Assembly (NCBI GenBank): GCA_029582265.1
Contig: CM055819.1
Location: forward strand, 5,807,855 to 5,871,854
DNA length: 64,000 nt
Reading direction: 5' to 3'
Source of the DNA: Zoroaster sp. YZ-2022
Lineage: Eukaryota; Echinodermata; Asteroidea; Forcipulatida; Zoroasteridae
A model generated the notes under the pieces. That model saw only the letters and a program-made list of their open reading frames with translations. It searched no databases and was not told where the DNA came from. Below are positions 56,401 through 64,000 of this stretch, piece after piece. Every line of letters starts with the position of its first letter. The stretch's first letter is position 1. Made by a program: the position numbers and the translations under genes.

Positions 56401-58032
56401 ATGTCCGATAGCAGCGAATATTGGGAAGATCACAGTATAGATGAGGAAGAGGAGTTTCATATAGGCACTTGAGGATAGTGATGTCAGCTGTAGCGATGAG
56501 GGAGCTCCCCAGACGAGAGAGAAGGCGAAGACGATGACGAACAAGTCGAAGTACGTGGCGCTGAACCATACCGGTTCGAGCCACTTGCGGCGCCTGCAGT
56601 TGACCAGCCCGGTGACGGTGATCGTCAGGCCGAAGACGACGAACCAAATCCTGATGATAGACGGCTAAACACAGACTGGTAAGCCCACAAAATGATTAAT
56701 GAATGAAATACGTAATGATGCTTCGTTTGATAAATTCGTTTCTGCTATACAAAAATAGTTGTAGGCTATACTTGACAAAAACATGAACGAACATAATGGA
56801 GACCCAAGGTACATAATGTAGTAGTACATGTACATGTGTACAATTGTACATGTGTACAATACATGTACAGTGGAAATTTAGTACTACTATGTCTTATGTT
56901 TTATGATTTGTTGGCAATATTAGCCAGTATTTATGAAGACATGATGGGAAAGTAATCACTGCTCAAAATTCAAATAAAATCATGATCTACCATCATGTTT
57001 AAGCATAATTGACATTTAGTCTTTCCCTTCAAATCAAAGGTTGTAGCCCCCTGCACAATAATTTTTTGATCTGCCCATGGAAAATGTATTCCTTCGTGAT
57101 GTACATGTCCTTGATCAGTTCATGGGGATGTATTTCAAGATCAATTTTAAGTAGTGTGCAACCCCAATGACAAAGTTACTAAAATTATATTTTCCAAACT
57201 TGTTTTTTTTGTAATAGGTGTTCGTGTGTGACATTGTGTTCTTCAGCCTTTGCTCGCAAACTGTATATGTTGCAAAAGAAGTTGAGAAGACAGAGAACAT
57301 GATGCGGCAGCTGGACATCAACGTGGATGATCCCAACCAGTGCCTTACCATTCATGATTGGTTTGATGCGATCTGCCTCCACCCAGGAGTGCTTGCAACA
57401 GCGTATCTTCAGAGATGCAGTTGAAGCAACGCTTGACCAGTAAGTGATTTGAGTGTTGACTGAATGTACAAAGCCAATGTACCATCAATTTCAATTAATA
57501 TTTTAGAGCAATGTCAGTTTTGAATGATCTGCATATCAAGCAGATTACTTTTGATTGACCAGAATGAGCACTGGTGTTTATTTTCAGACATGGAGGAAAA
57601 AATGATTTTTTCCTCCATGCTTCAGAGTAACCGCACAACTGAATATGACCTTGGTTGACCCACGCGCATCTATATCTTATTGTACATGCATTACATGTAT
57701 GTAATTGTTTACTTTTGATCATGATTGCCTTTTGGTATGGTTATAGTTTTATAGTATTTCAGTTTCACATGGTGTTAACGTAAACAATATCGATACTAGT
57801 ACTCCACCATGCAAATCACAAATCTTATGTTTATAATTTTGTCTGATTTTTTGTTTTGTTTTACAGAAAATATCGCCATGTTGCATATCGGCAAGTGGTG
57901 AGGTGGTGTTGGGGTTATCTTGGCCGTTTCAACCGGGTGCCACTGCCATCATGTGTAATGGACGCAATCCGCAGGACGTTCCCAAACCCTGATGGACAGT
58001 ACAAAGGATTTTCGTATCCACCACTGGATTAG
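56401..58032 (+). pseudogene. P2X7-like C-terminal domain gene, three exons, frameshifted
   Basis: Exon 1 (56401-56678) starts MSDSSEYWEDHSIDEEEEF, an acidic leader. Further on it reads AEPYRFEPLA and an acidic run ending in D-W at a GTAAGC donor. Exon 2 (57218-57439) follows a TTGTAATAG acceptor and reads W-C-S-C-x3-C, then in shifted frames CICCK and EVEKTENMMRQLDINVDDPN, CLTIHDWFDAICLHPGVLAT and FRDAVEATLD before a GTAAGT donor. Exon 3 (57867-58032) is clean. The order (acidic leader, YRFEP, WCxC..C, xCCKEVE, ICLHPGVL, RHVAYR..VRWCWG, FPNPDGQYKGF) is that of the zinc-binding intracellular domain of vertebrate P2X7, found alone in many invertebrate proteins. At least four frame changes are needed (about 56468, before 56512, two in 57260-57290, one near 57395). 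Either the gene is dead or the assembly has indel errors. There are no channel membrane segments. Confidence 0.8.
57867..58032 (+). CDS. Last exon of the P2X7-like gene, intact
   Basis: The acceptor TTTGTTTTACAG precedes 54 uninterrupted codons and a TAG. One A completes the split codon from exon 2; then the frame reads KYRHVAYRQVVRWCWGYLGR, then FNRVPLPSCVMDAIRRTFPN and PDGQYKGFSYPPLD. The conserved PSC cysteine, the RW.WG motif, the IRxxFP stretch and the GxYxGF end are all present. It has no in-frame ATG, so it is visible only by similarity and splicing. In human P2X7 the equivalent segment is the C-terminal end of the cytoplasmic ballast. Intactness next to the broken exons 1 and 2 is notable. 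Confidence 0.85.
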
Positions 58033-58208
58033 CCGATTTGTTTTGTTTTATTTTTTAAATTGGTAAATATTCTTCCTAGTTATAATGATCTGAGGGAGTT
58101 ACAAATTATTTTGTGCGTTCATAAACCATGATCAATGGCAGAATCAATTACGTGTGTATTTCATTTGTGTCTTTTCGGGGAGAAGTTGATTAATTTAGCA
58201 CTAATGTG

Positions 58209-58214
58209 AAATAA
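58209..58214 (+). promoter_or_regulatory. Polyadenylation signal AATAAA
   Basis: First AATAAA after the stop of the P2X7-like gene, 177 bases downstream, followed by T-rich sequence. Consistent with a real 3' UTR. 58215-58993 after it has no further gene apart from unlabelled AT-rich sequence. Confidence 0.5.
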
Positions 58215-58993
58215 ACTTGTTTTATGCTACAACAATACACTATGGTAAAAAACATTACAAATTCGGTATGGCAGAAAGATGCCAAGAACTGAAAATTTTA
58301 CAAGACCTTAGTACTTTCGAATAAATGACAAGACAAAATATGTATGTATTTGCAACTAACAATTGAGTTTATTTTTTAGGTTAAAATATCAAATTAAAAA
58401 AGTTGCCTCTTGATGACGAAAACAACTTAATCAAAATCCTGTACATACTTGTTTGAACTTGGCCATTGTTCTGTTAAACTGAACTGGAAATCCTTTGAAA
58501 TTCATTTCACACTTGCTGCTCTTTTCCAGGAAAAACTTACAATCAGCATAACTCTACTGCTGAGCAGGTTCAGATTTTCTTGGATTAAAGCTAATTCAAT
58601 TAGGTTTTTGGCTTTGCATCACAAAAGGAGAAGTGTGACAAAACTAATATTGTAAATCTCATGTTGGTAAATCTCATGTACTTCGCCTATAAAACTTAAA
58701 ACTTGTTCTGAGGTACAGTGCAATAAATTGTAAAATACAAGAATAGAATAACAATAAATGTGTACAGGCCATGTCATTCTGTCTTCAATCAAATATTAAT
58801 AAAAAATATAAAAGACATGTATATAGCACCAAATCCATTTGAATAAAATGTTCTCCCAGGCCCTTTAAATATAATAAAATAACCTAAAGTAACAATAGCA
58901 AAGATTATAAAAGATTAAAATACATGGGAGCCAGATAAAGTGATAAAAACAGGCAAATATCAGCAGGGGCGGATCCAGGAATTTTGGCATGAA

Positions 58994-59134
58994 GGTGAAA
59001 TCCTTTCGTGTATTATTCACGAACTTCACCCATTCCTTTGATATCGCAGGATCCCGCGGAAATTGAAAAAAATGAGTCTCTGGATTCTTAATACTATTTC
59101 TAGTGCATCCACCAACAACACATGAAGTCGGCAT
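58994..59134 (-). CDS. THAP-domain exon (N-terminal half)
   Basis: From the ATG at 59134, 47 residues match the start of a THAP zinc finger: MPTSCVVGGC with ligands C5 and C10, HFFQFPRDP, the invariant tryptophan in ISKEWVKFV, then NNTRKDFT. The second half of the C2CH motif (CxxH, AVPTIF) is absent. The frame continues after KDFT into sequence containing GGATCCGCCCCTG, the end word of a MITE type seen at 4711, and runs on to a stop near 58865 with hydrophobic, non-THAP sequence. So the exon either ends near 58994 with a donor I cannot place (no GT there) or was cut by a repeat. THAP proteins bind DNA; the fold also opens P-element transposases. Converges with the P2X7-like gene. Confidence 0.75.
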
Positions 59135-59204
59135 TATAACTGTTAGACAACAACGTCGAAAAAAAGCTTCATAAAAACTTCATGCCTCTGCTGACGCATG
59201 AAAA

Positions 59205-59260
59205 CGCATGTATAATATACACGGAAGTAACATGGCGTCTTCTGTTTACTCTCGGGTGCT
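59205..59260. promoter_or_regulatory. Promoter-like ETS/YY1 motif cluster upstream of THAP exon
   Basis: ACGGAAGT (ETS-like, 59221) and AACATGGCGTC (YY1-like, 59229) sit about 90 bases upstream of the - strand THAP start, with TGACGCATG at about 59193. Such pairs are typical of TATA-less housekeeping promoters. The + strand orientation of the motifs suggests a bidirectional start at most. Confidence 0.35.
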
Positions 59261-59822
59261 CATGGGTTATACGTCATCCCTTTTCGCTGGTTTACAAGTC
59301 CGCTGGTACTATATCGTGGATTTCATAGTGGATTGTCAATGGGTCTTTGTCGGGAACCAGTGCAGGGCGGGAAATTTCTAAAATCGAAGAAGCGGGGTCT
59401 AGTTTTTTCGGTCAAATTGCAACAAAATTATAAAGAGAAAAACATGACCACAACAATAAATTGTTACCTGAACACAACATAAACAAGGTTCGATAGTCAA
59501 TTTAATGTGAGAGTTCTCGTTGTAGTCCATCTTTAAGATCAGAACCAAACCTTTTGTCTAATGCATTTTTTTCAGTTTAATGTAAAAGTCTTGTCAATTT
59601 CCTTTGTAAATATAATCGTTGTGTTATGTGTTTTGTTAATTTCGTTAGTCATTGTATTGTATTGCTTTTATAAAAGTGTTGCTGATTTTTTGAAATAAAA
59701 GAGACGTATATCTCCCACAGGGGAAAGAAAAACAAAAACCAAAAAATGGTCCTCATAATGACAAATTCCACGTGTAAAAAGCAGTGATCACTAAGTTTAT
59801 GGTGCTTTTTAATGTATTATTT
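59261..59822. other. No gene seen
   Basis: GC-richer to about 59400, then AT-rich. No exon recognised. Confidence 0.4.
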
Positions 59823-60235
59823 TAAGCGCCCTCTACGTTCAAACCTTTTAAAAATCAGGTCCCGTATCGTCAGTAAACTCGTAAAATCATCAAGAGTTTA
59901 TTCTTTATTTGTAAAATATTTAGTAGATAATGCAAGCCCTTTCGAATAATAATTTGATATTTTTTTAATCAAGAAGTAACCAATAGGCCTATTGTTGTAC
60001 CTTCCCTTTTGAATTTTTTAAAATATTATTATTATTACTTTTGGAAGCGCACTCTTCGTTCAAACCTTTTAAAATCAGGTCCTGTCAGATCCATTTTAAT
60101 CGTCAGTAAACTCGTAAAATCATCATGAGTTTATTCTTTATTTATAAAATATTTAATAAGCAATGTAAGACCTTATCTTTTGGATAATAATTTGATAATG
60201 TTGTCATAAAAAATACCAATGTTGTATCTTCCCTT
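59823..60235. repeat. Tandem duplication, ~222-bp period
   Basis: 59823-60011 and 60046-60235 share GTTCAAACCTTTTAAAA, ATCAGGTCC, CGTCAGTAAACTCGTAAAAT and CTTTGAATAAT-like words in order. The right copy has CTGTCAGATCCATTTTAA as extra sequence. Non-coding. Confidence 0.85.
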
Positions 60236-60698
60236 TAAAGAAGTCCCTACGGGCCTTCCCGGTCTTTCGAATAGCAAAGAAATCGCAATTGCTTTACTGA
60301 GAGGCCAGATTAGTTAAATCTTTAGCAGTTCAACTTGGCAGTAATTATCTGAGATTCATTCAGGGAATCGGATCATCCCATGGTACCTCAGAGTTCGATT
60401 ACATCGTCTCAATCATCCAGTTTTCCCGCTCTCCCTCTCTCTCCGCATAGCTCTGTCTAGCCGGCTGTTTCTGTTTTTAGGAACACAATTCCTAGTTCGC
60501 TTGGACTTCTGACGTCAGCAACGCTTATTATTCAGTACTTTTACCACTGCCAAACTTATTTGAGTAAAATGAAAGGTCAGTCATTTACGACGGGTTCATC
60601 CTATGGGACAAGACCATGCCATCAGCCCCAGCCCCGCTATTTTGTTAAGTCTTGGTTCCGTTACACGGATGGCACGGCCGAATTAGATATCCGCTAAC

Positions 60699-60864
60699 TT
60701 TCTCCGTGTACACGAACGGAAGTCGTACAGTATTCCCATAGGAGTCGGTATTGATCAGAACGTGTTGTGTTTCTGAGAATGACTGTCTTCCAGCGATGCC
60801 ATTATGACCCAACGGGCGCCCCCTTCTCCTCCATGTGAGTATCGTAGGAGACGGCACGCCGTTG
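60699..60864 (-). CDS. Possible Ig-like domain exon
   Basis: On the - strand a strong acceptor (GTGTTTCTTCTCAG, ending at 60865) opens a 166-bp segment. It reads NGVPSPTILTWRRRGRPL, then GRQSFSETQHVLINTDS and TVRLPFVYTEK, before a possible AAA|GTTAGC donor. GVPSPTxxxWxRxGxPL looks like the B-C strand region of an immunoglobulin fold, and TVRLPFVYTEK like the E-F region just before the D-x-G-x-Y-x-C stretch. Neither cysteine is in this exon; they would lie in neighbours I did not find. Phase is 2 at entry and 0 at exit. Could be a chance frame; GC content here is higher than around it. Confidence 0.3.
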
Positions 60865-62175
60865 CTGAGAAGAAACACCATTTTGTTTTGAAAGCTTTAG
60901 ATGGGTATTAATCGTCCCCCAGCGTCTATTCTTCACATAAAAGGTGTCATGGCTAGTTGTGAAAACACCCTGTAGTCTTGAGCAAAGAGGATCAATTATT
61001 GTAAACCCTTGCCTTATGCTATCCAATTTCCATGGCTATCCCTTAAGACTACAACATCACATGTCTTGAATTCTAGACGGGATAAATGACATCGAATTTC
61101 CATTTATTTTCTTCAGAATTGCTGATGAGTTTTGGAGTATACTGCATAATTTGGTTAAAAATAACATGTTCAAAAGTATTTTGACTTAATCATATTAAGT
61201 CCACTTTTCCTAATTTTTATGAAATAAATTTTCATTTTAATGATTTTTTTTTTAAATATCATAGTTTTTATGAAATAAATTATCATTTTATTGCAATTTT
61301 TATAAATTCGACTTTAAAACGCCTGGTTGGTATTGTTTTTAAGAGTTACATCATCATCATCATCATCATCATCATCGGCGGTCAACTCGTTAACGAGTAT
61401 GACTCATCGCAGAAACAAGAACTAAAAAAAATAACATTGAGAATTAGGTGGTGTGAGGGTAGTTGAGTTACAATAATCTAGCAAACCCACATTTGCAGCT
61501 GTTTCCCTCAGTCTTTTGTCTGAACACACGTTTCTCGAAAACAAAATCAAGATTGGGCATAAAGTTGGACATATAACCCTTCCACGCCATTAGTTTGACT
61601 GGGGGTGTTGTATCTGATTTTCCTCACTCTCTGGCCCGAGTACACATTTGAAAATGATTAAAGACAACAGCTGTATTCAAGTAATCCCATATTCCCCCAA
61701 AGTTTTTTAGAAAAAATCCCTAAATGTTTCGAATATTGTCTCAAATTAATGTATTTATTGTTTTGAATCTTACTCTGTGGTGGGGGGTGGGGTGGGAGGG
61801 GGAGCAGCTGACTTTGCCAGGATTTTCAGAGTGATGAGGGCAGACAAATTTGTCAAGAGAATTTACCAACCGAAATCCAAGGCATTATATGAAAGTGCAT
61901 AGCATTCAGCGGCGGATACAGAAAAATGTCTTTACGAATTGCATATTGAATTCCTGAAGTACCAACAACAATTCGCGAATTTACCGACAGACACTGTTTG
62001 ATCGACAACTTCGTAACTCATAACTGTTTTTAGCGTATTAATTATTTAAAAACATATAAGCAAACTAGGAAACCCAAACAGTGTAACAACTTTTAAATAA
62101 AATAACAATTCAAACAAAACTGAGTTATTTTGTTGCTTGATTGTTTGTTTTGGGGGAAAATTTAGTTCGGGGTTA
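60865..62175. other. No gene; (ATC)n and G-rich tract
   Basis: (ATC)n at about 61347-61377 runs into the palindrome ACTCGTTAACGAGT (61385-61398), a combination that looks repeat-derived. G-rich run at 61780-61805. Poly-C at 62180-62197 adjoins family O. No exon found. Confidence 0.5.
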
Positions 62176-62757
62176 AGGGCCCCCCCCCCCCCCCCCCAAA
62201 AGTATCCAGTTTCTGGTCATCGGTCGGCTTCAAAATCGGTGCGGCGATGCGCTTTTTTTCGGCCATCTTTTTCATGTGATGCTCAATATGCGGCAGAGTG
62301 CACCCCCTCCCATTGTGTCTTCATTGTCTTCCAGGAATCTTCGGAATTCTTTAGAGGATTTCGGGGGGGAGAGGTCCGTTAACAGTAGAACAACAGTGTG
62401 TGTTAGTGTATAGGGACATGGGGTGTCATTCTGCCGCATAACGAGCATGGTATAATTTTTTTTTTTTTTGCCAACAGGGAAATACGTGATACATTGTATA
62501 CACGGGGACCAAATTTCCTGTATACAAAGTATGGTGGCTAAGAGAGGCCACACAAATCGGGCAAACGTTCATACCCCTATGTGAAAAAAGTCTTTTGAAG
62601 CACAGCACGGCAGAATTCCAATAGATCCAGCAATTTTGGCTGCAATTGGACATCATTACATATAGCAACAAACAAAAAAAACAAAAAACAAAATGCCGAT
62701 GCGCGGGTCTGAGGCGACGCGCGCGGAGACCAGAAACCAGGTTTTTTTGGGGGCCTA
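62176..62757 (+). mobile_element. Family O MITE, copy 5, with nested MITE
   Basis: CCAGTTTCTGGTCATCGGTC at the left and GACCAGAAACCAGGTTTTTT then GGGCCTA at the right. Expanded by a 170-bp insertion at 62279-62448. Confidence 0.85.
62279..62448. mobile_element. Short MITE (family W) inside family O
   Basis: ATGCTCAATATGCGGCAGAG then TGCACCCC at the left; GGGGTGTCATTCTGCCGCAT then AACGAGCAT at the right. Inverted over about 30 bases. Family O words resume on each side (GGCCATCTTTTT and TTTTTGCCAACAGG). Confidence 0.85.
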
Positions 62758-63029
62758 AGGTAGTTAATCCTGCTTTATACGCCCCTCCCCCACCCCAGAA
62801 ATCGTCGCCACTGCTTATGTTCGACTTTGACCTTTCGGCATATAACAAAATAATTGGGCAATGCCGCACAGGAACTTTAAAGGGGGACTGACATTCTTTA
62901 CTTAAGGCGTTTTGTAATAAAATATTGTTTTTGAGACCCACCTGTGTCTATTTAACCATTGATTTCTGAGTAAGTATTTTAAAACAATGTTTGAAGTGTT
63001 TGGGGGAGGCAACCCCGCCCCATGGTGGA

Positions 63030-63172
63030 AGCTTCATTTGCATAAGATATGTGACGTAAGGTCGGGAAGATCCGATGTGTACATGATGTACATGTACATA
63101 CATGTACATACGTTTCACACACGTAGCGTCGATTTCATTTCTTCCGTGATTTTTGTTTCCGGAACTAATAAA
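63030..63172 (+). promoter_or_regulatory. Promoter-like region of the THAP ORF
   Basis: A perfect octamer ATTTGCAT (63036-63043) and a half-CRE TGACGTAA (63052-63059) lie 115-140 bases before the ATG. Repeated GTACATGTACAT words (63078-63110) and ETS-like TTCCG/CCGGAA words (63142, 63158) follow. The ATG context is AATAAAATGC. 62758-63029 has no other feature. Confidence 0.35.
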
Positions 63173-63424
63173 ATGCCGGGAAGATGTGTTGCTGCAGGAT
63201 GCAGCAACACCACCAAAGACAGTGTTAGCCTTCATCTGTTCCCAAGTGACCCAAAATATCGCCGTATTTGGACGAGCAAAGTTCGACTGACAAGAGTAAA
63301 GTGGTCAGGTCCATCGGCTCACACAGTTTTGTGCAGCGATCATTTTGAGCCGAGTTTTGAGCCGAATTTCTCTTCCCGACATGATGTCACGAACAGCTCC
63401 TCCATGCAGGGCGGGAACAACTAG
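63173..63424 (+). CDS. Short THAP zinc-finger protein or first exon
   Basis: 83 codons starting MPGRCVAAGCSNTTKDSVSL. THAP zinc ligands C5, C10, C54 and H57 are all present (C2CH), as are the LFP stretch (residues 22-24), the invariant W33 and F58 after the histidine. So a DNA-binding THAP domain covers residues 1-64 almost completely. The usual closing AVPTIF box is missing; after SFEPNF the frame ends SSRHDVTNSSSMQGGNN. Either a splice (a weak GTAAAA lies at the stop) leads to a further exon, or the gene is truncated. AATAAA at 63473 and 63522 would suit a short transcript. I chose the ATG at 63173 and not the earlier one at 62987 because the THAP motif starts there. Confidence 0.85.
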   Translation: MPGRCVAAGCSNTTKDSVSLHLFPSDPKYRRIWTSKVRLTRVKWSGPSAHTVLCSDHFEPSFEPNFSSRHDVTNSSSMQGGNN

Positions 63425-63472
63425 TAAAAGTGGGGGGAATTTTTACAATGGTAAAATAACACTCTCAAAAAC

Positions 63473-63527
63473 AATAAAAACACAAAACAAAAATTTTATT
63501 GATCTTTTACTGATATAAAAGAATAAA
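63473..63527 (+). promoter_or_regulatory. Two AATAAA polyadenylation signals
   Basis: AATAAA at 63473-63478 and 63522-63527, about 50 and 100 bases after the THAP stop codon. In AT-rich sequence such words are common, so support is moderate. Confidence 0.35.
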
Positions 63528-63869
63528 ACGATCACATATTTAACTGTTAGATTTAAATCCACTACAGTCCCCCTTTAAAAGATTTTTAAAGCAAGTTTTC
63601 TTCAAGTCCATGGGCGTGTTTTGGTGAACACGAACAGAAATGTGTTTCTGACGTCATATTCTTGACCAGAAACAAGACGGCATAACTACGTGAAAACGAG
63701 AACGTAACCAGAAAGTTTTGTGACGTGTTCAATCCTCAATGTTTCTCAAAATATACGGTGTAATTAAAGTGTCGGAAAATAGAACTTACTCGTCAGTGCT
63801 AGTAATAAACTTGGAATATAGCCTATGCTTGTATACGAACAATCATTCCGTCATGTTTTAACAAATAAT

Positions 63870-63915
63870 TAACAAAACTTCCGTTACTTTTTACAATCCG
63901 CCATCTTGAAACCAA
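63870..63915 (-). promoter_or_regulatory. ETS plus YY1-like promoter motifs at the window edge
   Basis: On the - strand CAAGATGGCGG (63898-63908) is a near-consensus YY1 site and AACGGAAGT (63879-63887) an ETS site. Both occur in the same order as near 59221. A start site of a gene outside or overlapping the window is possible. The rest of 63528-64000 has no exon. Confidence 0.35.
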
Positions 63916-64000
63916 GCGTAACCGATCACAAACTTCGGTTCACGTTTGGTCAGCACAATGACGTCATCGCAGCGCAACCAACGACCAAAGCCCAAACATG

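Noticed and set aside
56293..56647. - strand frames overlapping exon 1 of the P2X7-like gene
   Set aside because: Antisense to the acidic coding stretch, whose codon bias keeps the complementary strand open.
62948..63235. - strand frame with CSNTSSRHF
   Set aside because: It is the antisense shadow of the THAP ORF on the + strand.

Overview
This looks like a gene-poor, repeat-rich stretch of a metazoan nuclear genome. It is AT-rich, has no dense ORFs, operons or ribosome-binding sites, and any real coding sequence is in short exons with GT..AG introns. A THAP zinc-finger domain, a P2X7-like C-terminal domain, tRNA-derived SINEs and a very large MITE load fit a marine invertebrate. The recurring word TAGGCCTA and the SINE types lean me toward an echinoderm or other invertebrate deuterostome, but this is a weak inference and I cannot name a species.

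The left 56 kb (about 1-56,300) holds no gene I can support. It is built from non-autonomous transposons. Family A, about 225 bp with TTAA ends, has 15 copies or pieces. Several hAT-like families have 8-bp target duplications and family-specific palindromic words. Families C and S are mariner-like with TA duplications. Families D, E, F, H, O, P, Q and others also occur, along with three SINEs, one of them with a perfect 15-bp target duplication. Many insertions are nested, so relative ages can be read. Standout structures are a 2.8-kb nested palindrome (19832-22652), a 727-bp element packed with GCGTATG words (25199-25925) and a 47-bp minisatellite (26308-27028). Hairpin-plus-GAAA motifs like the 3' ends of Penelope-like elements occur at five places.

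The right end (56.4-63.5 kb) holds the only convincing protein-coding signals. A three-exon P2X7-like zinc-binding domain gene on the + strand is broken by several frameshifts but has a perfectly readable last exon. A THAP-domain exon lies on the - strand at 59134-58994 and a second, short THAP-domain ORF on the + strand at 63173-63424. A tentative Ig-like exon lies on the - strand at 60864-60699. ETS/CRE/YY1-like motifs sit near both THAP starts and at the right window edge. THAP and P2X7-like domains are both families that expand in invertebrates; THAP is also the DNA-binding domain of P-element transposases. Their closeness here may mean a decayed mobile-element neighbourhood or a local cluster of regulatory genes, and the sequence alone does not decide.
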